This document shows, piece after piece, positions 1 through 6,952 of a stretch of 31,639 bases of DNA (position 1 is its first letter; each line of letters starts with the position of its first letter). This DNA comes from a virus. The notes under the pieces are model-generated. The model was given only the letters and a program-made list of their open reading frames with translations, was not told where the DNA came from and made no database searches. The stretch is taken from positions 1-31,639 of the IMG/VR virus record IMGVR_UViG_3300030389_001568, one strand, 5' to 3'. The position numbers and the translations under genes were made by a program.

Positions 1-1
1 T

Positions 2-454
2 GGAGGATCCGGTGGCGGCGGAGGTGGTAATTCAGGTAGACCCGGTGGTAGTGGTAATTCTCCATCAGTTTCTCCTGCTCAAGGTACAAATGGCGGTACT
101 GGATATAATTCTGGTGGTTCATATGGTGAAAGAGGCGGTGGTGGCGGTGGAGCCATTCAAGCTGGCCAACCAGGTAGTCCGACAACTCCTTATGGAGGTG
201 ATGGAACAGCAACTTCAATAACAGGTTCTCCAGTTGCAAGAAGTGGAGGAGGCGGAGGCGGAAACGCAGGGGCTTCTCCAGGGACTGGTCCAGGAGGAAC
301 AGGCGGAGGAGGAAACGGCGGCGATGGTGGTGCTAGCGGTGGAAATGGTTCTGGAAATACAGGCGGAGGAGGCGGAGGCGCTGGTGAAAACAGCGGTCCG
401 AAATCTGGTTCAGGCGGTAGTGGAATAGTAGTAATAAGGTATAAATATCAATAG
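2..454 (+). CDS. Glycine-rich tail fibre / adhesin, C-terminal part (5' truncated)
   Basis: The frame is open from the first bases to TAG at 452-454, giving 150 codons with no start in the window, so this is the 3' end of a longer gene. The residues are dominated by Gly, Ser, Asn, Pro and Thr, with runs such as SGGGGGGNAG and TGGGGNGGDGG, and end in SGIVVIRYKYQ. Gly-rich stretches closing on a short hydrophobic beta-strand of the GIVVIRY kind are common at the ends of marine phage tail proteins. Gly-rich motifs also form polyglycine-II helices in adhesins such as Salmonella phage S16 gp38. I infer host receptor binding. The coding stretch is clearly richer in G and C than the rest of the window because of GGN codons. 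ATG-initiated frames inside it in another phase are artefacts of the G-rich sequence. Confidence 0.8.
   Translation, partial: GGSGGGGGGNSGRPGGSGNSPSVSPAQGTNGGTGYNSGGSYGERGGGGGGAIQAGQPGSPTTPYGGDGTATSITGSPVARSGGGGGGNAGASPGTGPGGTGGGGNGGDGGASGGNGSGNTGGGGGGAGENSGPKSGSGGSGIVVIRYKYQ
299..372 (+). repeat. 14-nt direct repeat in the adhesin Gly-rich region
   Basis: ACAGGCGGAGGAGG occurs at 299-312 and again at 359-372, exactly 60 nt (20 codons) apart and in frame, so both copies encode TGGGG. Related GGAGGCGGAGGCGG stretches lie near 244 and 365. In-frame repeats of this kind allow length change by slippage or recombination without a frameshift. Confidence 0.75.
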
Positions 455-461
455 GTAAATT

Positions 462-887
462 ATGGCAAGTTTTGCAAAAATAAATGAAGATAATGAAGTT
501 ATTAATGTTTTAACAGTTAATGACGAAGATGTTTTAAATGATCAAGGTGTAGAAACTGAATCAGTAGGACAATCATATTTAGAAAAACATAATAATTGGC
601 CTGCACATCTTTGGATACAAACTTCCTACAATACAATTAATAATACACATAAACTTGGTGGAACTGCATTTAGAGGAAATTTTGCAGGCATTGGTTTTAC
701 ATGGGATTCTGTAAATCAAAAATTTTGGCCACCAAGCCCTTATTCTTCTTGGGTTAAGGATAATGATTCTTGTAGTTGGAAATCTCCTATTGGAAATGCT
801 CCAACATTAACAGAAGAAGAAATTTCAGCAAACAAAAAATATGCTTGGAATGAGACTAATCAGTCTTGGGATTTAGTAAATCGTTAA
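462..887 (+). CDS. Small virion/tail-associated protein (marine phage family)
   Basis: 141 aa. The start follows the adhesin stop by 7 nt. The N-terminus (MASFAKINEDNEVINVLTV) is followed by an aromatic-rich middle with FRGNFAGIGFTWD at about residues 70-82, FWPPSPYSSW at 88-97 and CSWKSP at 104-109, then a C-terminal YAWNETNQSWDLV. Small proteins with an FRGN(F/Y)AGIG(F/Y)T(W/Y)D core sit next to tail fibre genes in many cyanophages and other marine phages and are usually annotated as virion structural proteins of unknown role. The position right after the adhesin suggests a fibre accessory protein or tip. There is no signal peptide, membrane segment or enzymatic motif. Confidence 0.6.
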   Translation: MASFAKINEDNEVINVLTVNDEDVLNDQGVETESVGQSYLEKHNNWPAHLWIQTSYNTINNTHKLGGTAFRGNFAGIGFTWDSVNQKFWPPSPYSSWVKDNDSCSWKSPIGNAPTLTEEEISANKKYAWNETNQSWDLVNR

Positions 888-930
888 TAAATTTTGTTCA
901 TAAATATCTTAAAAAAATGTATATTTTAAT

Positions 931-1434
931 ATGCATAAAAATATATTAACAGAACAAGCCTTATATTATGGCGATGTAAAAATGCCTAAAGGTTTTGAAA
1001 TTAATCATCATAAATTAAAATCCGAAATTTTACAATCAAAAATTGAAAATCGTGATTTTAGATTTTGTAAAGATTGGGATAAATTAAATACTTTTATTAG
1101 AGAACATATCTATCTTAAATTTAAGATTGCATTAATTAATAAATCAACATGGGGAAATTTATTTAAACCATTAACAAATACTGAATCTTTATTAGAAGTT
1201 AATTTAATGGATCTTAAACATGCTCCTGACTTTGTATTATTATATGGAGTACAAGTAAAAGATTGTTTAATAAAAATATTTTATGATAATAACAGAAGAA
1301 AAGGAAACTGTTGGGATATAGAACTTAAAAATAATATGTTTATAATGTTTCCTTCGACTAATACATATACTATTCATAATAAAAAAAATGATGATTTAAA
1401 TATTATTCAAACAATAACTTATGAATATACTTAA
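931..1434 (+). CDS. Hypothetical protein, possible degenerate dioxygenase-fold relative
   Basis: 167 aa, after a 43-nt AT-rich gap (888-930) without a Shine-Dalgarno sequence. The C-terminal third, FIMFPSTNTYTIHNKKN then LNIIQTITYEYT, has the layout of the last strands of a 2OG-Fe(II) dioxygenase core: a FPS turn, a His, then a closing beta-strand. I find no HxD pair before it and no distal Arg in the usual place, so if it is a relative it is probably catalytically dead or binds something else. It overlaps the next gene by 14 nt and heads the dioxygenase block. Codon use is extremely AT-rich, like its neighbours. The fold assignment is inference and would need structure prediction. Confidence 0.5.
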   Translation: MHKNILTEQALYYGDVKMPKGFEINHHKLKSEILQSKIENRDFRFCKDWDKLNTFIREHIYLKFKIALINKSTWGNLFKPLTNTESLLEVNLMDLKHAPDFVLLYGVQVKDCLIKIFYDNNRRKGNCWDIELKNNMFIMFPSTNTYTIHNKKNDDLNIIQTITYEYT

Positions 1435-2053
1435 TCATTATTGGTGGTTTAAATCAGCAATACCTCCTAGAGTTTGCGATGATATAATTAGATATGGATT
1501 ATCTAAATCTGAATCTATGGCTCTTACTGGTGATTACCAAGAAAAAAAATTAACAAACGATCAAATTAGAGATTTAAAAAGAAAAAGAAATTCAGATTTA
1601 GTTTGGCTTGACGATCATTGGATATATAAAGAATTACATCCATTTATTCATAGTGCAAACAAATCTGCTGGTTGGAATTTTGATTGGGATAGGTCAGAAT
1701 CCTGTCAATTTACAAAATATAAATTAAATCAATATTACGATTGGCATCAAGATTCATGGGATAAACCTTATGATAGACCAGGTAAACCTGATCATGGAAA
1801 AATTAGAAAACTATCTATGACTTGTCAATTAACAGATGGATCTGAATATGAAGGTGGCGAATTAGAATTTGATTTTAGAAATTATGATCCACATATGCGA
1901 GATGATTCTAAACATAGAATACAATGTAAAGAGATATTACCAAAAGGATCTATTATTGTATTTCCTAGTTTTGTTTGGCATAGAGTTAAACCTGTAACAA
2001 AAGGAGTTAGATATTCATTAGTTATGTGGAATATTGGATATCCTTTTAGATAA
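1421..2053 (+). CDS. 2-oxoglutarate/Fe(II)-dependent dioxygenase, PKHD hydroxylase type
   Basis: 210 aa with the most complete prolyl-4-hydroxylase-like core in the block: YYDWHQDSWD supplies H109 and D111, FPSFVWHRVKPV supplies the distal H187, and GVRYSLVMW supplies R197, which would bind the 2OG carboxylate. EGGELEF (144-150) and GSIIVFPSF are the usual surrounding strands. The family couples 2OG decarboxylation to hydroxylation of a protein, peptide or small molecule. The substrate is unknown; the position between tail fibre and tail-tube-side genes suggests a virion or cell-surface target. The start overlaps the previous gene by 14 nt without a Shine-Dalgarno sequence, suggesting coupled translation. 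First of five consecutive relatives. Confidence 0.85.
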   Translation: MNILNHYWWFKSAIPPRVCDDIIRYGLSKSESMALTGDYQEKKLTNDQIRDLKRKRNSDLVWLDDHWIYKELHPFIHSANKSAGWNFDWDRSESCQFTKYKLNQYYDWHQDSWDKPYDRPGKPDHGKIRKLSMTCQLTDGSEYEGGELEFDFRNYDPHMRDDSKHRIQCKEILPKGSIIVFPSFVWHRVKPVTKGVRYSLVMWNIGYPFR

Positions 2054-2054
2054 C

Positions 2055-2684
2055 ATGATAATAAATGAATATTTTAAAACACCTTTCTGGATAATAGAAA
2101 AACCAGAATTTATAACATCTCTAAATAATGCTTCTAACAAATATATAAAAGAAGCCAAAAAAATAGAAAAAAATTATATAAAAAAATATGGAGATTTTGG
2201 AAGAAGTTATCATTCAACACAACTTACATTAGATAATGATTTTTTAGATTTTAGAAATTTTATTGGTCAAAAATCTTGGGAATTTTTAAATTGGCAAGGT
2301 TTTGATATGTCAGAATATACAACTATATTTTCTGAGTTATGGGTACAAGAGTTTTCTAAAAAAGGTGGTGGTCATCATTCTGCACACATACATTGGAACC
2401 AACATGTATCAGGTTTTTATTTTTTAAAGTGTAGTGATAAAACTTCTTTTCCAGTATTTCATGATCCAAGGACTGGTGCACGAGCTACAAAGTTAAAATT
2501 AAAAAATCAAAATAGTATTTGTTACGGAACTGAATTAGTAAATTTTAGATTAAAACCTGGATCTTTAATTATATTTCCAGGGTATTTAGAACATGAGTTT
2601 GCAGTAGATCATGGTATAGAACCTTTTAGATTTATACATTGGAACATACAAGCTCTTCCAAAAGGAACAACTAAAGATGTTTAA
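2055..2684 (+). CDS. 2OG-Fe(II) oxygenase-like protein (TIGR02466 / 2OG-FeII_Oxy_5 type)
   Basis: 209 aa from ATG 2055, one base after the previous stop. An upstream in-frame TTG at 2034 lies inside the previous gene and is less likely. The sequence HHSAHIHWNQHVSGFYFLK (107-125) matches the H-x-H...SG(V/F)YYL pattern of the TIGR02466 family; LEHEFAVDHG (179-188) gives the distal H180 and PFRFIHWN gives R192. The proximal site reads H111-x-H113 instead of the HxD of the other members, so the metal ligands differ or the family uses another residue. It overlaps the next gene by 8 nt. The fold is clear; catalysis and substrate are inferred from family membership only. Confidence 0.75.
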   Translation: MIINEYFKTPFWIIEKPEFITSLNNASNKYIKEAKKIEKNYIKKYGDFGRSYHSTQLTLDNDFLDFRNFIGQKSWEFLNWQGFDMSEYTTIFSELWVQEFSKKGGGHHSAHIHWNQHVSGFYFLKCSDKTSFPVFHDPRTGARATKLKLKNQNSICYGTELVNFRLKPGSLIIFPGYLEHEFAVDHGIEPFRFIHWNIQALPKGTTKDV

Positions 2685-3186
2685 TAATATATTTTATAAA
2701 ATTAATTTAAGTTGGACTAATAAATTTGTTAAAGATAATATAACAAATATAGAAAAAAATTATAGTTTGTATCCAAATAATAACAGATGGGAATGTAATT
2801 GTCATACTATCCATGATAATGATGAAAAAGTATATCCTATTAATTATGTTTTTTTGAGAAAAGAATATGAAAAAATAGCTGTTGAAGTTTGTAAAAATTA
2901 TAATATCAACAAATATTATTTAAGTGATATATGGTATAACTATTACAAAAAACAACAATACCAAGAGCCACATATCCACGATGGAAATGGTGGATTAACA
3001 GCAGTTCATTATTTAATATTTGATGCAAAAAAACATTCAAAAACTTGTTTTAATAATATAGAATCACCAAATATTGACGAGGGAGATATTTTATTTTTTC
3101 CAGATAATTTAGAACATTTTGTTCCCGAAAATAAAACAGATAGTCCAAGATTAACTGTAGCTTTTACAATAACAAAAATTAATTAA
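2677..3186 (+). CDS. 2OG-Fe(II) oxygenase-like protein
   Basis: 169 aa. QEPHIHDGNGG (96-106) carries H99, H101 and D102; LFFPDNLEHFVPEN (139-152) gives the distal H147; SPRLTVAFTI gives R158 on the closing strand. This is the double-stranded beta-helix order seen in phage 2OG oxygenases. As in the preceding gene, HxH replaces HxD, with an Asp directly after. There is a weak AAGGAA about 12 nt upstream of the ATG. The gene is among the most AT-rich in the window, with many AAA, AAT and TTT codons. Substrate unknown. It ends one base before the next ATG. Confidence 0.65.
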   Translation: MFNNIFYKINLSWTNKFVKDNITNIEKNYSLYPNNNRWECNCHTIHDNDEKVYPINYVFLRKEYEKIAVEVCKNYNINKYYLSDIWYNYYKKQQYQEPHIHDGNGGLTAVHYLIFDAKKHSKTCFNNIESPNIDEGDILFFPDNLEHFVPENKTDSPRLTVAFTITKIN

Positions 3187-3187
3187 T

Positions 3188-3673
3188 ATGAGTTTTAAAA
3201 TAATAGATAATTATTTAAATAAAGATGATCATTCTTTATTAAAAACAATAATGGAATCTGATAACTTTCCTTGGTTTTTCAACGATTTTAAAATTAGAAA
3301 AGGTGAAAATAAATTGTTTTCATATCAATTTGTTCATATATTTTATATTAATGATAATATTAATTCTGATTATTTTAAAAGATTAGAACCTTTGTTAAAA
3401 AAAATAGATTATAAATCTTTGATAAGAATAAAAGCTAACTTAAATCCTATATCAAATGAATTAATTGAATTTGATAAACATACAGATCAAAATTTTAAAT
3501 GTAAATCAGCTATATATTATGTTAATAATAATAATGGTTTTACAATTATAGATGGTAAAAAAATAGAAAGTAAAAAAAATAGGATTGTTTTTTTTGATTC
3601 ACAAACAAAACATTATGGTACAAATAGTACAAATTGTAATAATAGAATGGTAATTAACTTTAATTATTTTTAA
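3188..3673 (+). CDS. 2OG-Fe(II) dioxygenase, prolyl 4-hydroxylase-like
   Basis: 161 aa, compact. FDKHTDQNFKCKSAIYYVN (95-113) supplies H98 and D100; IVFFDSQTKHYGTNST (133-148) supplies the distal H142; NNRMVINFNYF supplies R153. The set HxD...H...R is intact. The N-terminus, MSFKIIDNYLNKDDHSLL, resembles the start of many phage dioxygenases of this kind, which open with a short strand and a helix. No Shine-Dalgarno sequence is present. The next ATG overlaps the TAA by one base (TAATG), so translation is probably coupled. The substrate cannot be deduced; small members like this are often annotated only as oxygenases. Confidence 0.75.
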   Translation: MSFKIIDNYLNKDDHSLLKTIMESDNFPWFFNDFKIRKGENKLFSYQFVHIFYINDNINSDYFKRLEPLLKKIDYKSLIRIKANLNPISNELIEFDKHTDQNFKCKSAIYYVNNNNGFTIIDGKKIESKKNRIVFFDSQTKHYGTNSTNCNNRMVINFNYF

Positions 3674-4296
3674 TGTCTTTTAAAAAAAATAAATATACAG
3701 TAATTAGACAAGCTATATCAAAAGATTTAGCTTCTTTTGTTTCAAATTATTTTTTAATGCAAAAACAAGTTTATGATACTTGTAGACAAGCAAGATACAT
3801 TTCACCTTATGAAACTATTATTGGATACTATGAAGGTGAAAACGAACAAATACCAAATACATATTCTCAATATGCTAACATGGCTATGGAAACTTTATTA
3901 CTTAAATGTCAACCAGTTATGGAAAAAGCAACAGGTCTAAAATTATATCCAGCTTACACTTATGCTAGAATATATAAAAAAGGTGATGAATTGAAAAGGC
4001 ACAAAGATAGATTTAGTTGTGAAATATCAACGACTATGAATTTAGGAGGTGATGACTGGCCAATATATTTAGAGCCTTCTGGAGAAGTCGGTAAAAAAGG
4101 TGTTAAAGTTGATTTAAAACAAGGAGATATGCTTGTTTATTCTGGTTGTGAACTAGAACATTGGAGAGAAAAATTTAAAGGTAAAGAATGTGTTCAAGTA
4201 TTCTTACATTATAACAACCGTAAAACTCTAGGCGCAAAAGATAATATTTTTGATAAACGACCTCATTTAGGTTTACCTTCTTGGTTTAAAAGATAA
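3673..4296 (+). CDS. 2OG-Fe(II) dioxygenase-like protein
   Basis: 207 aa. The core runs YARIYKKGDELKRHKDRFSC (97-116) with H110 and D112, then STTMNLGGDDWPIYLEP, then GDMLVYSGCELEHWRE (151-166) with the distal H163. I could not place the usual distal Arg confidently; the strand CVQVFLHY follows where it is expected, with K171 nearby. It is the last of five consecutive dioxygenase-like genes. An extra C-terminal tail rich in basic and aromatic residues (KRPHLGLPSWFKR) is not part of the core. GC content is slightly higher than in the two genes before it. Function is hydroxylation or related oxidation by family; target unknown. Confidence 0.75.
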   Translation: MSFKKNKYTVIRQAISKDLASFVSNYFLMQKQVYDTCRQARYISPYETIIGYYEGENEQIPNTYSQYANMAMETLLLKCQPVMEKATGLKLYPAYTYARIYKKGDELKRHKDRFSCEISTTMNLGGDDWPIYLEPSGEVGKKGVKVDLKQGDMLVYSGCELEHWREKFKGKECVQVFLHYNNRKTLGAKDNIFDKRPHLGLPSWFKR

Positions 4297-4298
4297 TT

Positions 4299-4631
4299 GT
4301 GAAAAAATTTATAGAGCTTTTATCTGAGCCTATTTTAGCTACTGTAAAACAACAAGAAGAAGAAATTTGGGATGTAGAAGGAAGATTAAAAAATGGTAAT
4401 CAATCTTTTAAATTTGATATAAGACCTCTAATACAAGTTGCTAATAAAGCTGAAAAAATAGGTTATTTTAAATCAAAATCTAATAAGATAGTTTTCGAAA
4501 GTATTGATAAATGGATTATATTTGATACTGAAGAAGTCAATGAATATGTAAAATCGAAAGATAAAAGAGATTTTAATATTGATGAATTATTAGATGATTT
4601 GTCTTGGAATTTAATCATAGATAAACACTAG
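4299..4631 (+). CDS. Hypothetical protein, 110 aa
   Basis: The start is GTG at 4299, two bases after the previous stop, reading MKKFIELLSEPIL. The protein is soluble and charged, with alternating Glu/Lys stretches (KQQEEEIWDVEGRL, SKDKRDFNIDELLDD) and no recognisable motif, signal or membrane segment. It closes the dioxygenase block and precedes the large tail protein by 31 nt. I do not recognise the family. Codon use and frame quality are consistent with a real gene in this tightly packed region. Confidence 0.55.
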   Translation: MKKFIELLSEPILATVKQQEEEIWDVEGRLKNGNQSFKFDIRPLIQVANKAEKIGYFKSKSNKIVFESIDKWIIFDTEEVNEYVKSKDKRDFNIDELLDDLSWNLIIDKH

Positions 4632-4662
4632 AAATACCTCATTTTTGTTATATAATAAAATT

Positions 4663-6510
4663 ATGCCTTTAACTCAATTAAATTTTATACCAGGAATTGA
4701 TACTGAAAACACTCAAACAGGTGCAGAAGGTAGATGGACTAATTGTGATAAAGTTAGATTTAGAAAAAATTTACCACAAAAAATTGGTGGTTGGACTAAA
4801 TTTAGTCTTGCTTACTATGTTGGTGTTGGCAGAGCTTTATTTAGTTGGTTTTCTTTAGATGAATCTAGATATCAAGCTCTTGGTACTAATAGAAAAGTTT
4901 ATGTTTATAGATCAGGAACTAATGCAGATGTAACACCTTTAAGGCAATCAAATTCTTTAGTTAATGTATTTACAACATTAAATACAAGTGCAAATATAAC
5001 AGTCAATCATACAGCTCATGGTGCAGCGGAAGGTGATTTTATTACAGTATCAAATACATCTACAGCTAATGTAGGCGGTATTGCAAATACATCCATAGAT
5101 GCAGAATATCAAATTGTAAGTGTTACAAATGATAATCAATATGTAATTACATCAAATGAAACTGCTTCTTCAAATGTTACTACTTTTGCTAATTGTGATA
5201 TAGCATATCAAATACCTGTAGGTCCGGCAGTACAAACTTTTGGTTTCGGTTGGGGAACTGGTACTTGGAATGCTTTAGCTTGGAACCAACCAAGAACTAC
5301 GTCTAATGTTACTATAGATATGAAACAATGGTCAATTAATAATTGGGGTGAAGATTTAATTTTAACACAAAAAAATTCTGGTACTTATCTATGGGATGAA
5401 TCACTTGGTATGAATAATAATAGAGCTACAATAATTGCTAATGCACCTACAACAAGTATTTTATCAGTTGTATCAACAGAAACAAGACACTTAATTTTAA
5501 TGGGAACAGAAACAACAATAGGAGATGACACTACTCAAGATAAAATGTTTATTAGATTTTCTGATCAAGAAGATTTTAATTCATTTGCTCCTAATACTAC
5601 AAATTCAGCTGGTTCTCAAAGAATAGCAGGTGGAAGTGAAATCAGATGTGCTAAACCTGCTAAAGGTGCAATATTAATATGGACGGATACTACTATGCAT
5701 TCCATGTCATTTATTGGTCCACCTTTTATTTTTGGTTTTAGACAATTAGGTAATGACTGTGGAAGTGTAGGATTAAATGCAGCAATTGTGGTAGATGATA
5801 TTGCTTATTGGATGTCTGATGGACAATTTTTTAGATATGCTGGTGCAGTACAAGAAATTCCTTGTAGTGTCTTAAATCATGTTTTTGATGATATTAATAA
5901 AACTCAATATCAACAAGTATATGCAGCTCAAAATTCAAATTTTTCAGAAATTATTTGGTATTATTGTTCTGCTAATTCTGATGTTAATGACAAATATGTA
6001 ATTTACAATTATTTAGAAAATACCTGGTATTTTGGTACTATGGATAGAACTACTTACATAGATAATGGTGTTGAACAAAATCCTTTAGCTAGTGAATATT
6101 TAGCTAACTCTACAATAGATACAATTACTCAAATTAATGGATTAACAAAAGGTAGAAGTCTAATATATCGTCATGAATCAGGAGTAGATGCTGATGGTTC
6201 TGCTTTACCTGCTTTTATAGAATCAGGTGATGGAGATATTGCTGATGGTGAAACATTTAGTTTTATTAATAAAGTAATTCCTGATTTTCAAAATATGGAA
6301 GGTAATGCTATAATTACTCTTAGTACAAGAGATTATCCTAATGATACTAGAGCTACAGGAGAAGCAATTACAGTCAATAATTCAACAAGATTTTATAATA
6401 CAAGAACTAGAGGAAGACAGTCTAGTCTTAAAATAGAAAATGATGGTCTTGGCGATAATTGGAGGTTTGGAACAATAAGAATTAATATAAGGCCAGATGG
6501 AAAAAGATAA
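4663..6510 (+). CDS. Large tail / DNA-stabilisation structural protein (P22 gp10-like)
   Basis: 615 aa from ATG 4663; a TTG 18 nt upstream is in frame but less likely. The start, MPLTQLNFIPGIDTEN, followed by KVRFRKNLPQKIGGWTKF and repeated blade-like segments (ALFSWFSLDESRYQALG, LILTQKNSGTYLWDE, HLILMGTETTIGDD), matches the beta-propeller tail/stabilisation proteins of marine podophages. The family resembles P22 gp10, which closes the portal after packaging and forms part of the tail hub. There are no catalytic motifs. The protein is Asn- and Thr-rich and acidic. It overlaps the GNAT-like gene by 14 nt. Family identity is by pattern only, so the exact role (head completion or tail nozzle) is uncertain. 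Confidence 0.65.
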   Translation: MPLTQLNFIPGIDTENTQTGAEGRWTNCDKVRFRKNLPQKIGGWTKFSLAYYVGVGRALFSWFSLDESRYQALGTNRKVYVYRSGTNADVTPLRQSNSLVNVFTTLNTSANITVNHTAHGAAEGDFITVSNTSTANVGGIANTSIDAEYQIVSVTNDNQYVITSNETASSNVTTFANCDIAYQIPVGPAVQTFGFGWGTGTWNALAWNQPRTTSNVTIDMKQWSINNWGEDLILTQKNSGTYLWDESLGMNNNRATIIANAPTTSILSVVSTETRHLILMGTETTIGDDTTQDKMFIRFSDQEDFNSFAPNTTNSAGSQRIAGGSEIRCAKPAKGAILIWTDTTMHSMSFIGPPFIFGFRQLGNDCGSVGLNAAIVVDDIAYWMSDGQFFRYAGAVQEIPCSVLNHVFDDINKTQYQQVYAAQNSNFSEIIWYYCSANSDVNDKYVIYNYLENTWYFGTMDRTTYIDNGVEQNPLASEYLANSTIDTITQINGLTKGRSLIYRHESGVDADGSALPAFIESGDGDIADGETFSFINKVIPDFQNMEGNAIITLSTRDYPNDTRATGEAITVNNSTRFYNTRTRGRQSSLKIENDGLGDNWRFGTIRINIRPDGKR

Positions 6511-6952
6511 ATATAAAATAAGACAAGCACGTATTGACGATGCTGTTCGAGTAAGAGAATTGCTTAAAACATGGCTTCCAGAATCACCATACAACTTTGG
6601 AAACGTAAATAACAAGAAATTACTAGATCATATTATATTTTACATTAAAAATAGTTTTGTTATAGTAGTAGAATATGAAAATGTTATTATAGGAACTATG
6701 GCTGCCGCTGTAGACGAAACATGGTACAGTGACAAAAGATTTTTAAGAAGTTTGTGGCTTCATGTTAATCCTAAATATCGTAACTTTCATATCTTTAGAG
6801 CTATGATGATAGTTTTTAAAGAATACGCACAAAGTAAAAAATTAACAGCTTTATGCGAAATAACACAAGGTAAAGACGTTGAAAGAAAACATAACGCCTT
6901 TATTAAATTAGGTTATAAAAATATTGGAGGTACATATATAATCAATGGGTAG
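6497..6952 (+). CDS. GNAT-fold acetyltransferase-like protein
   Basis: 151 aa. N-terminal YKIRQARIDDAVRVREL is the typical first strand and helix of GNAT enzymes; IIGTMAAAVDE (64-74) is the central strand pair; LWLHVNPKYRNFHIFRAMM (86-104) is motif A; and AFIKLGYKNIGGTYIING is the closing GFxxxG-like end. The acetyl-CoA pyrophosphate loop, normally (Q/R)xxGxG/A, reads KYRNFHIF here, so the Gly residues are missing and acetyl-CoA binding is questionable. GNAT-like proteins next to tail or internal virion genes are common in podophages and have no firm role. It overlaps both neighbours (14 and 8 nt). Confidence 0.7.
   Translation: MEKDKYKIRQARIDDAVRVRELLKTWLPESPYNFGNVNNKKLLDHIIFYIKNSFVIVVEYENVIIGTMAAAVDETWYSDKRFLRSLWLHVNPKYRNFHIFRAMMIVFKEYAQSKKLTALCEITQGKDVERKHNAFIKLGYKNIGGTYIING

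Noticed and set aside
12-428. Two ATG-started frames (12-221 and 234-428) rich in Val and Glu
   Set aside because: They are another phase of the Gly-rich adhesin, whose own frame is open from base 2 to 454 and ends in a recognised tail-protein motif.
1421-4296. Dioxygenases as TET/JBP-type DNA oxygenases
   Set aside because: They look like prolyl-hydroxylase-type and TIGR02466-type members, and they lie with tail genes rather than the modification genes; kept only as an alternative.
4651-4656. TATAAT as a promoter for the large tail protein
   Set aside because: No -35 at a usable distance, and transcription would start almost at the ATG; in a genome this AT-rich the match is weak evidence.
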